Assembly (NCBI GenBank): GCA_903813345.2
Contig: CAIIXF020000006.1
Span: 39,816,848 to 39,880,847 of the forward strand
From: Owenia fusiformis
Taxonomy: Eukaryota; Annelida; Polychaeta; Sabellida; Oweniidae
DNA: 64,000 nt
Reading direction: 5' to 3'
Of this stretch, positions 43,578 through 54,079 are shown in pieces. Position 1 is the stretch's first letter; the number at the start of each line of letters is the position of its first letter. The position numbers and the translations under genes are program-made. The notes beneath the pieces were generated by a model. The model searched no databases, had not been told where the DNA came from, and saw only the letters and a list, made by a program, of their open reading frames with translations.

Positions 43578-44738
43578 TGAAATAGAAACACAGTTTTCAA
43601 AGTATGACATCAAAAGACTTCAGCTCTACTCACAGAATATTGTGCATATAATATGTGTTTGTATTTTCTCAAATAATTCAATCTTATTCTAGGGCTTACA
43701 AATGATGAGATAGAAACACAGTTTACAAAGTATGATATTAAAAGACTTGAGCTCTACCCACAGAATATGGTGCATATAATCTGTGTTTGTATTTTCATGA
43801 ATAATTCAATCTTATTCTAGGGCTTACAAATGATGAATATATAAGCACTAGTGCCAAGGGAAAGGACCAAAAGTTGTAATGGAACTTAGCAAGAAAAAGC
43901 AAACTCTAAGTGCATACCAGTCAAGAAAAACAAACCCCAAATAGCCTTCCCCTCACCATTCAAGAATCAATATCACAATCCAAGACCAGAAGACCAAGGG
44001 ACATTTCATTCATACTGAAGTCAATACATGTTGAAGAAAAAGTTAGAAATTGATAGCCAATTGATAGCCAATACTCATAACCTCAAAAATTGTTGAAGAT
44101 ACAAGTACTCATACAAGATAGAGCATTCAGTCTCAAATGATGTGGGATAGATAAAATCCAGTCTCCAAGTCCATAGGCGTTTCAAAGGGTCAACATCCAT
44201 TCACAAAAGCCGTCGCCATAATCCATAAAACACAATTATTCACAATGGTCATCAGGAGAAACACAGTTTACAAAGTATGATATTAAAAGACTTAAGCTCT
44301 ACTCACAGAATATGGTGCATATAATATGTGTTTGTATTTTCTCGAATAATTCAATCTTATCCTAGGGCTGACAAATGATGAGATAGAAACACAGTTTACA
44401 AAGTATGATATTAAAAGACTAGAGCTCTACTCACAGAATATTGAGCATTTAATATGTGTTTGTATTTTCACGAATAATTCAATCTTATTCTAGGGCTGAC
44501 AAATGATGAGATAGAAACACAGTTTACAAAGTATTACATTAAAAGACTAGAGCTCTACTCACAGAATATGGTGCAAATAATCTGTGTTTGTATTTTCATG
44601 AATAATTCAATCTTATTCTAGGACTGACAAATGATGAGATAGAAACACAGTTTACAAAGTATTACATTAAAGGACTAGAGCTCTACTCACAGAATATGGT
44701 GCATATAATATGTGTTTGTATTTTCAATCTTATTCTAG
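43577..44738 (+). repeat. Array of ~8 truncated copies of the NAT10 exon 16223 acceptor and start
   Basis: Copies of the acceptor plus 77-base exon start begin near 43577 (no acceptor), 43695, 43822 (split by an insertion), 44366, 44494 and 44622, with the full exon at 44739. Spacing is 128 bases where unbroken, as in the original array at 15838, but with more units. It abuts CILP copy 2 directly. Confidence 0.88.
43837..44255. repeat. Interspersed repeat inserted in the exon-copy array
   Basis: About 410 bases containing caccattcaagaatcaatatcacaat, gaccagaagaccaagggac and gatgtgggatagataaaatcc. The same sequence is at about 57256-57540 in the copy 3 intron. It is absent from the copy 1 intron, so it moved or was inserted after duplication. 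No coding frame; class unknown. Confidence 0.65.
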
Positions 44739-44908
44739 GACTGACAAATGATAAGATAGAAACACAGTTTACAAAGTATGACATCAAAAGACTTGAGCTC
44801 TACTCACAGAATATGGTCGACTATCACCTCATCATGGACCTCCTGCCAGCCATCAGTCGACTCTTCTTCCTTTACAAATTAGACCTCCACCTCAGTGCTG
44901 CACAGTCC

Positions 44909-45429
44909 GTATGTATTCACTGTTTTATTTCTCTTGTTTGGTTTAAGGCCTTAGCACTAGATTCTGTTTTACTTAAGTATTTAATGCCTTTTTATAGGTC
45001 AAGGGCCATGGAACATTTCAGGGCCTTTTATTTAGGTGTAGGCCTATGAAATATTTGTTTGTTTATTTCTGTTCTACCACTGTCAACCCTACTCACTGGT
45101 CTATGCCTTGACAATAAATCTTTGTTTTATCTCAAGGCCTTTAAATTAAGTCTAAGCCTACATCAATCATGAATGTTTGTTGGTTTCCAATCCATCTTGT
45201 AATATCTAGGCCTCAGAAATAAATGCTATGAAAAGGCCCTCTGGCAAGATCTAGGCCCTAGAAATTTATGTTTTTCATGGCTTTTTTATGAGGTCTAGTC
45301 CCATAACAAAAATGTATGTTCTTAAATGTTTGTTTATTTCTGGGCCTTCCTGTTAGGACAAGGCCCTCGTTAAAGGCCTTTTAGGTAGGTCTAGGTCTAA
45401 CTATAAATGTGTTTTTTATTTATTTTTAG
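44909..45429 (+). repeat. Decayed ~55-60-bp array derived from the next exon's acceptor
   Basis: The intron is built of degenerate units like ggccttttaggtctaggcctataaatgtttgttt, about eight of them. They match the exon start that follows (ttttag|GCCCTCCTGTTAGGCCTAGGA). The original locus has the same pattern on either side of the 16767-18175 insertion (16429-16745 and 18176-18215). Confidence 0.7.
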
Positions 45430-45524
45430 GCCCTCCTGTTAGGCCTAGGACTACAACATAATAGTGTTGACAAACTAGAGAAAGAGCTTGATCTCCCAGC
45501 AAAACAGCTGCTTGTGCTTTTTAA

Positions 45525-45771
45525 CCTCTTGAATACCCAGAGTGACGGATATATCCGTCACAAATATTTTACAAAAATTGCTCTCATTTGAACAATTTTC
45601 ATCCAATTTACACAAAAATTGTTTTAAAACGTGTAGAAATGATCTCTGCCGTCCAATTTTACTAAGCTGAGCATCTAAAGTTGTATAGGTATGTAATAAA
45701 ATGTCAAAAGGTGGCAAAAAATGAAAAATTCTCTGGTTTCATGCCAATTTTAGAGCCTGGGATTCAAGAGG
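45525..45771. mobile_element. 247-bp piggyBac-like MITE in the duplicated NAT10 exon
   Basis: Ends CCTCTTGAATACCCAG and (inverted) CCTCTTGAATCCCAGG, flanked by TTAA at 45521-45524 and 45772-45775. The undisturbed exon at 18310 has a single TTTTTAACAG at this position, so the TTAA duplication is directly visible. CCY ends plus TTAA are characteristic of piggyBac. Confidence 0.9.
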
Positions 45772-46585
45772 TTAATAGAACTATAAGAAAAGTTGTTCAG
45801 GTGAGAAATATTGCATTTCATTAATTAGTATGTATTTCAGGTGAGAAATATTGCATTTAATTAATTATTATGTATTTCAGGTGAAAAATATTGCATTTAA
45901 TTAATTAGTATGTATTTATATTTTATATTTATTGGCATCACCTCAATAATGTTCAGAACATTCAATGAACAAAGATATTTGTGCGGTTTAAATATATAAT
46001 ATCACATGCAAACGATGTGACATATTGTTACAGTCTCCATTTTTGTGATGGTTTGGCATCTGGCATTTGGCTCTCAGCATCTGTAACAAATGGCAGGTGG
46101 TGACTTTTGTATGTTAATTCTTTGATTATCTCTTTAATGAACATCATTAACTGAAAATAATGGCTCTACTATTTTGGGTATTTTTTGCAATGATCAGAAA
46201 AAATCATTGGTCATAATGTTCTCGCCAGGAATTTTTCATGATTTTTCTCATTTTCAAGACATTGCAAATGAAATCTCAGTTGGGTGCTGCACCACTTGCT
46301 TTAATGCTGTGGAGATCACTGCTCAGTCACATTTGCTCTATGACGGGTGTATGTTTTTTTTGCTGCATATTTCTCTTGATTTTGGGAAGCCACGTACAGT
46401 TGCCAACTTGCTATCGTTCATATGTGACTGAGGCATGAGCTACATGTAGGCATACAGCTTATCTATTGAGTTGATGATGTTTCTAGAACCTAAAGGGTGT
46501 GCAAGAGAAAGCAATTGAACAGGAACTAGTGGAAGGAAAAGAGATAACCATGGAACCAGTCAAACAAACTATGGAGGAAGAGCTG

Positions 46586-47406
46586 GTAAGTTGATTTGCA
46601 TTCATTCGATTGATTGATATTCCCATGAACAGTAAAACCTGTAAAGTGGAACACCTCTGGTTGTGGTATACCTCTATAAGTGGAACACCTGTAAGTGGAA
46701 CACCTCTGTAAGTGGAATTCCTCTATAAATGGAACACCTCAAGAAGGGGAACACTTTTCAGATTCCCAAGACCAATTGCCTTAAATGTTAAATAAATCTT
46801 TTCATTTAGTGGAGCATCTCCCAAGTGGAACACATTACATATTACATTTTTAAACAAGTAACCTAGTTTTACAAATTAATAAATTTGATGCAAAATTTAA
46901 TATTTCTAAAAGATCTAAAGGTCTTGCAGGAATATGAACCAATCTATCCCAAACCATAATCTAATGTGATACGTAACAATTACCCCCGCCCCCTCCCCCA
47001 ACCATTCAAGTATGATTATCACAATCATTTTCAAATCAAATGTTTTCATAGATGTGGACTTAAAAATCAGCTTTTCAAGTCATATGGGTTGAAATTGAAA
47101 ATATTACAAAATTGCCATACATACTTGGTACATATTACATGAATTGCTTGATTTAGCATTTAAAAATGTCATTGATTTATATAGAGTTTATTAAAATGTC
47201 AATGTATGCATGTGTATATAAATTAACATTATTCACATTCTGTTTGAAACTATTGACAAATTAAAGTAAAACAACAGGATGTTTGTTCTCCTTAGAAATA
47301 CTAGTTTTGCATAGAATGAGTGTATTTATTCGATATACATGATAATATGACATAAGTATACTATGTGATCTATGTGTCCATTCTGACAATATGACTTAGA
47401 CATCAT
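46586..47406. other. Flank of the duplicated NAT10 fragment; short direct repeats
   Basis: At 46640-46830 about eight ~18-22-base units of gtggaacacctctataa lie in tandem. A poorer version is at 19130-19190 after the original exon. The rest is AT-rich with no gene. Positions 45800-46130 hold donor triplicates and a short pearl-like repeat paralogous to 18331-18665. Confidence 0.55.
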
Positions 47407-48747
47407 GAATGCACTGGCCTTTAACGTAACTTGGACATACTGCTCCGTAAGGTAAAGATCATAGTACACGTATATATTAGTGCAGTCATATTTATAATTT
47501 ATTTGTACTTGTAGTCACAACTGGCGATAAACGTAACTTGGACATACTGCTCTGTAACTTGAAGATCATGGCACACGTATATCTGTGGAGGTTTTGCTGA
47601 ATTCTTTAGATCATTTATTTGGCATATTTTTCAAGCACTAATCATGTGAGTGGGCTTTTATTGGTGGAAATTGGTAAGACACATATATTAACAAAGGTTT
47701 GTTGAAAGAATTTAGTCAACTTGTCAACGTATTTTTCTTCTAGTTAACTAAACACCATGATAATATAACACCTACCTCAAAGAAGATACACAATGAGCTA
47801 AGTGTTACGTGATGCTTTTGTTAAGTAGAAGTAAAACAATTTGACAAATCGACTGAAATATTTTAACAAATCTTTCTAATATTGTATTTTACTAATCTTC
47901 TATATGAATGAAAGCCCACTGACACCATTTGTGGTTGCAAATAATAAATGATCTTAAGAATTTATCAAACCTTCACAAATATCATGATCTGAACGTTACG
48001 TTGCAGTATGTCCAATAGGGTGGTCCAAAATATGGCGAAAAACCAACTTTGTTTCGGATCATCTTCCTCATTTGACTTACTGTTGTCCATGACCTAAAAC
48101 ACCCGCACACCAAATATTGAGACCCAAATCCCATGGGAAATTTACCCACGCTTCGACTGAAAATTCAGTTATTTCATGATTTTTTGCTATTTTCGATAAA
48201 CTGACATCTCCCTTTTCCTGGTATAATATGTTTCTATTTTTTCATAGTAAACATTTTTGGAGGACTCTTTATTACTTCATAATACTAGGAACCCATACAC
48301 CAAATTTTGAGACCCAAATCCCATGGGAAATTTACACACGCTTCGACTGAAAATTTGTGTTTTTAATGATTTTTCGCGATTTTCGATAAATTGCTGTCTC
48401 CATAGTGTTGGCGTTATATGCTTATATCTATATTTTTTAGACATTCAGGAGAGACCTTTTCTGTCCTTCTTAATTCTTACAACCCTTATATCAAAAAACC
48501 AAGACTTTAATTCTATTCAAAGGTGACAACAAACACAATAGTTTTTGGCTAAAATATTTGAATTTACATATGCAGATTCATATACTGTGGTAGTGGCCAA
48601 GTACAGTATATCATGTTTTGCATGTGATTTCCAGTTTGTAACAATCTTCTTTGTGCGACCTTGCATCATTTGCTTTGGTTATGTCATTTCAGAGCTAATG
48701 CTTGAAACATTTGTTATACAGCCATTAGCACTAAATGTTCATTAGAA

Positions 48748-49281
48748 ATGGGAAAGCTGAATAGAACATCAAATGCCTCCAAGATTTGGGAGAAGTTTGA
48801 TGGACCAAGCAGAGAGACCATACCACATTTGCATTTACCTATCAAAAGAATAGTACTCCAAAGATACAGAGGAATAAGATCTTGTAGTGAAAGCTCAGGC
48901 AAATGAGACACTGTATCAGACTATGTAAAACAATGTTGGGATGAAATGAAGTTACTCTTGGACGCTTCACGTATCCCAACTACTGATGAAAGAAATGGAA
49001 TAAGAAAAATCCATGATCTAGTCAAATGGTTTGATAAGATTGCTGCTAATAAAAGGTATGTATCCAACAGTGAACATGATATTGGAGTGCAAAATGCCCT
49101 CAAAGAATTGCTTGACCTTGCCCCAAAAGATGTAGAAAAATGCATGAAATCTCATGGAAATCCAAACTGGAAAACAGACTATGATTTCTATATTAACCAG
49201 AGAACCTACCCACAGACACTCAGTATGGGAGAAGTTGATCGTGAAACAATAGCTCGAGAAAAGAGAACAGAAAAAGATTAA
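48748..49281 (+). pseudogene. Unknown ORF in left palindrome arm, one stop
   Basis: ATG at 48748 opens MGKLNRTSNASKIWEKF, with one in-frame TGA at 48904 where the right arm has CGA. It then continues through DYVKQCWDEMKLLLDASRIP, WFDKIAANKRY and NPNWKTDYDFYINQRTYPQT to TAA at 49279-49281. The C-terminal ~30 residues lie in the unpaired centre. No transposase motif is visible. The W-x(n)-IP-T layout vaguely resembles uncharacterised proteins common in aquatic invertebrates. Function unknown. Confidence 0.6.
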
Positions 49282-49727
49282 ATATAGAAATCATAGTCTG
49301 TTTTCCAGTTTGGATTTCCATGAGATTTCATGCATTTTTCTACATCTTTTGGGGCAAAGTCAAGCAATTCTTTGAGGGCATTTTGCACTCCAATATCATG
49401 TTCACTGTCAGATAAATACCTTTTATTAACAGCAATCTTATCAAACCATTTGACTAGATCATGGATTTTTCTTATTCCATTTCTTTCATCAGTAGTTGGG
49501 ATACGTGCAGCGTCCCAGAGTAACTTCATTTCGTCCCAACATTGTTTTACATAGTCTGATACAGTGTCTCGTTTGCCTGAGCTTTCACTACAAGATCTTA
49601 TTCCTCTGTATCTTTGGAGTACTATTCTTTTGATAGGTAAATGCAAATGTGGTATGGTCTCTCTGCTTGGTCCAACAAACTTCTCCCAAATCTTGGAGGC
49701 ATTTGATGTTCTATTCAGCTTTCCCAT
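49278..49727 (-). CDS. Unknown 149-residue ORF in right palindrome arm
   Basis: Same protein as in the left arm but without the internal stop (GKRDTVSDYV). It stops at the arm's inner end (TDYDFYI) because the centre is not duplicated, so it is C-terminally shorter. Charged, no signal peptide or membrane segment. It may be a gene fragment captured by the element; expression is unknown. Confidence 0.5.
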   Translation of the reverse strand: MGKLNRTSNASKIWEKFVGPSRETIPHLHLPIKRIVLQRYRGIRSCSESSGKRDTVSDYVKQCWDEMKLLWDAARIPTTDERNGIRKIHDLVKWFDKIAVNKRYLSDSEHDIGVQNALKELLDFAPKDVEKCMKSHGNPNWKTDYDFYI

Positions 49728-50490
49728 TTCTAATGAATGTTTAGTGCTAATGGCTGTATAACAAATGTTTCAAGCATTTGCTCTGAAATGACATAACCAA
49801 AGCAAATGATGCAAGGTCGCACAAAGAAGATTGTTACAAATTGGAAATCACATGCAAAACATGATATACTGTACTTGGCCACTACCACAGTATATGAATC
49901 TGCATATGTAAATTCAAATATTTTACCAAAAACTATTGTGTTTGTTGTCACCTTTGAATAGAATTAAAGTCTTGGTTTTTTGATATAAGGGTTGTAAGAA
50001 TAAAGAAGGACAGAAAAGGTCTCTCCTGAATGTCTAAAAAATATAGATATAAGCATATAACGCCAACACTATGGAGACAGCAATTTATCGAAAATCGCGA
50101 AAAATCATTAAAAACACAAATTTTCAGTCGAAGCGTGTGTAAATTTCCCATGGGATTTGGGTCTCAAAATTTGGTGTATGGGTTCCTAGTATTATGAAGT
50201 AATAAAGAGTCCTCCAAAAATGTTTACTATGAAAAAATAGAAACATATTATACCAGGAAAAGGGAGATGTCAATTTATCGAAAATAGCAAAAAAATCATG
50301 AAATAACTGAATTTTCAGTCGAAGCGTGGGTAAATTTCCCATGGGATTTGGGTCTCAATATTTGGTGTGCAGGTGTTTTAGGTCATGGAAAACAGTAAGT
50401 CAAATGAGGAAGATGATCCGAAACAAAGTTGGTTTTTCGCCATATTTTGGACCACCCTAATGTCCAAGTTACGTTAAATGCCAGTGCATG

Positions 50491-50978
50491 TATTAATCTT
50501 GAAAATATGACATAAGATATTTATTATTTATGATGCAAATATCCATCCACATGACACATATAAATTAAGACAATTTGACATTGATTTGTGATACATGAAT
50601 CCATTCCTATTATGCATATAAATTAAGACAATATGACATTGATTTGTGATACATGTATCCGTTTCTATGACACATATAAATTAAATACTGTGTAAAATAA
50701 TAATAGTATTAAATTTGAAATTCAAATACCCTACACTTCAACATCTGTATTTGGGCATACTTTTGGGCTGTCTATTATTCTCCTAGTTGCACCATCTTTA
50801 TTTTTAGCTCACATGGGTGAGCTATGGTTATGTTAAAGGGTAGAATCTCTGTAGAATTAAAGAGGTTAAATGCTTGATTATATATATTATTTCAGTATTT
50901 TACAACCACATTTTTCAGTTTAGTTGCCATATTGTATCATTGCCTACATTATCTGGGATTGTATATCATATTTGTTTA
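50491..50978. other. Intergenic, short direct repeats
   Basis: Two or three copies of gacacatataaattaagacaatttgacattgatttgtgatacatg at 50555-50690. No gene. Confidence 0.5.
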
Positions 50979-52260
50979 TTATCCCATTGAACGAAGTTCG
51001 GAGGGATATAGGGAACGCCTCTGTCCATCCGTCTGTCCGTCCGTCCGTCTGTCCATCCGTCCGTACGTCTGGGCAATAACTCAAATACCGTTGGCCCGAT
51101 TTTGTTTATATTTTGTGCACATATACCCAATGGGGGTAGGCGTTCTGCTCAAAAACCAATTTTCAAAATGACCGCTCATTTAAAAATGGCGGCCATTTTA
51201 GTGCTGATTTTACAGTAATTTAGGTACATATAATACTGTAAAAGCAATATGTTTTAAATGTAAAAAGTTATATAGGACATTGATTAAGCTAGAATGTAAA
51301 TACAGAAGAAAAACATGGCAGCCATCTTAAAAAATGGCTGCCTTTGCACGTCATTTTAAGATTTTTGCTGTAACTTGAAAAGTAGTGGAGCGATTTTGTT
51401 CATATTTGGTATGTGAATACTTTAAGCATGGCATAATGTCTAATGACATTTTTGGTAGTAGGCGGCCATTTTGAAAAATGGCTGCCATTTTTACGTGTGT
51501 AAATTAACAGTTTTTACTGTAAGTCAGAAAGTAGTGTCCGCGATTTTTTTCATATTTGGTATGGGAATGCTTTAAGCATGGCCCAGTGTCTAATGACATG
51601 TGTGGTAGTAGGCGGCCATTTTTCAAAATGGCTGCCATTTTTACATGTGTTATATTACATTTTTACTCTAACTCAAAAATAAGTAGAGCGATTTTGTTCA
51701 TATTTTATATGTGAATACTATAAGCATGGCACACTGTGTAATGACACTTTGGAAAAATGGCCACCATTTTTTTTTTTTTTTTTACTACAACTTGAAAAGT
51801 AGTGGAGCAATTTTGTTCATATTTGATATGTGAATACTTATGAACCTTGCACACTGTCTCATGACATGAATGGTGGCCATTTTGAAAAATGGCCACCATT
51901 TTTATTGGTGTTATTTTACATTTTTTATTATACTTCAAAAAGTAATAGAGCGATTTTGCTCATATTTGATATGTGAATACTCGTAAGGATTGCATACTGT
52001 CTTATGACATTATGGGTAGTAGGTGGCCATTTTAAAAAATGGCCAGCATTTACATGTATGTGTGAGCAATTTTTAAAATTTTTTATATGTGGCTACTTAA
52101 AAACATATTACTTCTCCTTATGACAACTTGGCTAGTGAGCAACCATTTTGAAAATGGTGGCCTTTCTTATAGGTATTATTTTACGATAATTGCTACATAT
52201 TTTGTTTGTAAAAATGCCAGCCATTTCTGTTCGATGGGATTCCCTCCGCTTTGGCGTTGC
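50979..52260. mobile_element. Pearl-like element with ~8 internal ~140-bp repeats
   Basis: ATCCCATTGAACG at the left is inverted at the right (TGTTCGATGGGAT, 52229-52241), with GGAGGGAT/TCCCTCC just inside. (GTCCGTCT)n lies at 51020-51065. About eight units follow, each with a ggcggccattttgaaaaatggctgcc palindrome and agtggagcgattttgttcatatttggtatgtgaatac. No coding frame. Confidence 0.75.
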
Positions 52261-53109
52261 CATTGTTCTGGTTAAAAAAAATATTTACAGTTTTATGTAA
52301 ATAAAGAATATTTTTATTTGTAGTCATGTACACTCATTTACATAGATATTAGATTTGTTTATGTCAGCTATTTGTGTAAATCTAGAATGTGTTTATTAAC
52401 AATTTTATGCACTCATTATGTATCAGAATTGTTTATTTATGTACATATGTCACTTGTGTAAGTTACACATTATGGTATGTTATTTTACAACTTAGTGCAC
52501 AATTTCACATAGATATGTAAATATTTGTTGAGCCAAGTAGGAGGTATATACTTGGCAGGCCAAAAAAACGCCACTTTTTAAAAAAAAATGCTATAACTTT
52601 TTTAATATTTGATCCAATATCGTAATTTGCATACCAAATGAAACTTGAAGTTGCAATCTAGCCATGCATTATGAATTACACACTTTTACTTGAATAAAAT
52701 ATGTCACCAGCATCTCACTTTAATAAAAAATAAAATAAAACATGTATCAAGTCATATCTATGAATAATTTGAGATCACAATTACGCTTTGTACAAATTTT
52801 ATGCCTTCAAAACATAGTGACCCCTTGGAATATATGTGATATCAGGGGGGATAAATGACAAGTACTCTGTAAATATGAGATTTTAGGTAAGGAAAAAAAA
52901 TAGACATGCTATTAAGGATAAATAACAGGTTATACTAGGTGGCTTGAGTTAAAGACTTTGCTCAAGATCATTTAAAAAAAATTCCTTAATTAAAAGGGTA
53001 TTTCATAGGGGGCGCCACCTATACAAGGCTGTAAAAAATTTTGCCCACCAGTGCCAAACCGGCACAGTTCTGATTTTGAAAGTCAATTACATATAGATGA
53101 AGAAAATAC
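52261..53109. other. Intergenic, nothing recognised
   Basis: AT-rich, no exon. Part may be the 5' section of the decayed mariner element that follows. Confidence 0.4.
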
Positions 53110-53455
53110 AAAGACATAGCATACATCCTAGAAAGCAACCAGGTCCATAGATTCCGCAGGACTAGTGTGCCATGAGAAAAAAATATTGCATAATGTACCT
53201 GAACTGATACGGCCTGCTGACCACCCAGCTAATAGTCCTGATGCAAATCCCAGTGATTATAGCATCTTGGGAGGTCTCCAGGAGATGGTCTAAAGGCACT
53301 AGAGGTGTAACTCCCGAGTCCATAACTGGAGTACAGCTCGTCAGAGCTGCCTATACATTGCCTCGAGTTGTCCTCAAGAAACTCGCAATCTATTTCAGCT
53401 CGCGAGCTAGCTATAAGTTGAAAAGCTATCATCAAAAACTGAGGCAGACCAATTG
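53110..53455 (+). mobile_element. Decayed mariner-type transposase C-terminal fragment
   Basis: The plus strand at 53217-53283 reads DHPANSPDANPSDYSILGGLQEMV, a degraded form of the WPANSPDLNPIDY-W catalytic segment of Tc1/mariner transposases. The following frame has stops. No ends could be defined. Confidence 0.65.
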
Positions 53456-53549
53456 AACTCCCCTTTTAGATCAAATACAATCCAAGTTGAAGGCCCTATC
53501 ATATTATTTTATTACTCAGGACCTCTGGCACCACCTCTGGCCCACTCTG

Positions 53550-53890
53550 TATTGGTGAATATACCTAGATGATCCTAGAATTTTGACCCAAATATGGGGT
53601 TCGTGTTTGTGAATATACCCAGATAATCCACATAATATAGACCCAAGATCAGGGTTCATATTTGTGAATCACCCCAAGGATCTTAGAAATATTGACTCAA
53701 GAATAGGATATATATTGGTGAATTTACCAAGATGATCCAAGAAATATTGACTCAAGAATGGGAGATATTTTGGTGAATATACCCCAATTATCCCTGTAAT
53801 ATTTACCCAAGGATTTGTTTCATGTTTGTGAAAATACCCCAATGGTCAAAGGTAGAAACTGACCAAGAATTGGGTTAGTTAATATACCCT
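53550..53890. repeat. Six ~54-57-bp tandem repeats downstream of CILP copy 3
   Basis: Diverged units of ttggtgaatatacccagatgatcctagaaatattgacccaagaatggg, starting near 53554, 53609, 53662, 53717, 53772 and 53825. Confidence 0.8.
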
Positions 53891-54079
53891 CACAGGCTAT
53901 TGGAATATACTTTTGTGAGCAGAGTGTATTTGGGATTGAGCAGTACTCCTTGTCTCACTAATAAAAATAAAAGTATAGGTTCCTTCAATTTACTGATACA
54001 AACACTGTATGCTGTAAGCATTTCTATGCTGTCTTCAGTTTATAAAAGTGATAAAATAATTCATTCAACATGTTAGATA

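Larger units (their letters stand above)
44739..46585 (+). pseudogene. Duplicated NAT10 fragment (three exons)
   Basis: Exon copies at 44739-44908, 45430-45800 (split by a 247-base MITE) and 46487-46585 correspond to NAT10 exons 16223-16392, 18216-18335 and 18970-19068, with their introns. Splice sites and reading frame of the outer two are kept and most changes are silent or conservative. No upstream or later NAT10 exons follow within the window. The MITE in the middle exon rules out normal coding. It lies downstream of the complete gene's stop. Confidence 0.9.
48018..50457. mobile_element. 2.44-kb near-perfect palindrome flanked by TA
   Basis: Left arm 48018-49194 and right arm 49281-50457 are both 1177 bases and are inverted copies with only scattered differences, around an 86-base centre. 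Outer ends read GGGTGGTCCAAAATATGG on both sides with TA at 48016-48017 and 50458-50459, as for Tc1/mariner-type insertion. Each arm carries the same open reading frame. A transcript across it would fold into a ~1.2-kb hairpin. Confidence 0.92.
47407..50490. mobile_element. Outer inverted-repeat element hosting the large palindrome
   Basis: GCACTGGCCTTTAACGTAAC at 47409 is inverted at 50460-50490 (GTTACGTTAAATGCCAGTGC). The motif AACGTAACTTGGACATACTGC recurs at about 47421 and 47530, and inverted near 47990. Without the inner insertion the outer element would be ~640 bases. No convincing target duplication was found. Confidence 0.55.

Noticed and set aside
48545-48745. Small open frame MAKIFEFTYADSYTVVV... 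in the palindrome arm
   Set aside because: Hydrophobic and short, mirrored in the other arm, and separated by a stop from the longer frame; no support as a gene.
53229-53456. New short gene near CILP copy 3
   Set aside because: The frame that makes sense matches a degraded mariner transposase C terminus with stops.
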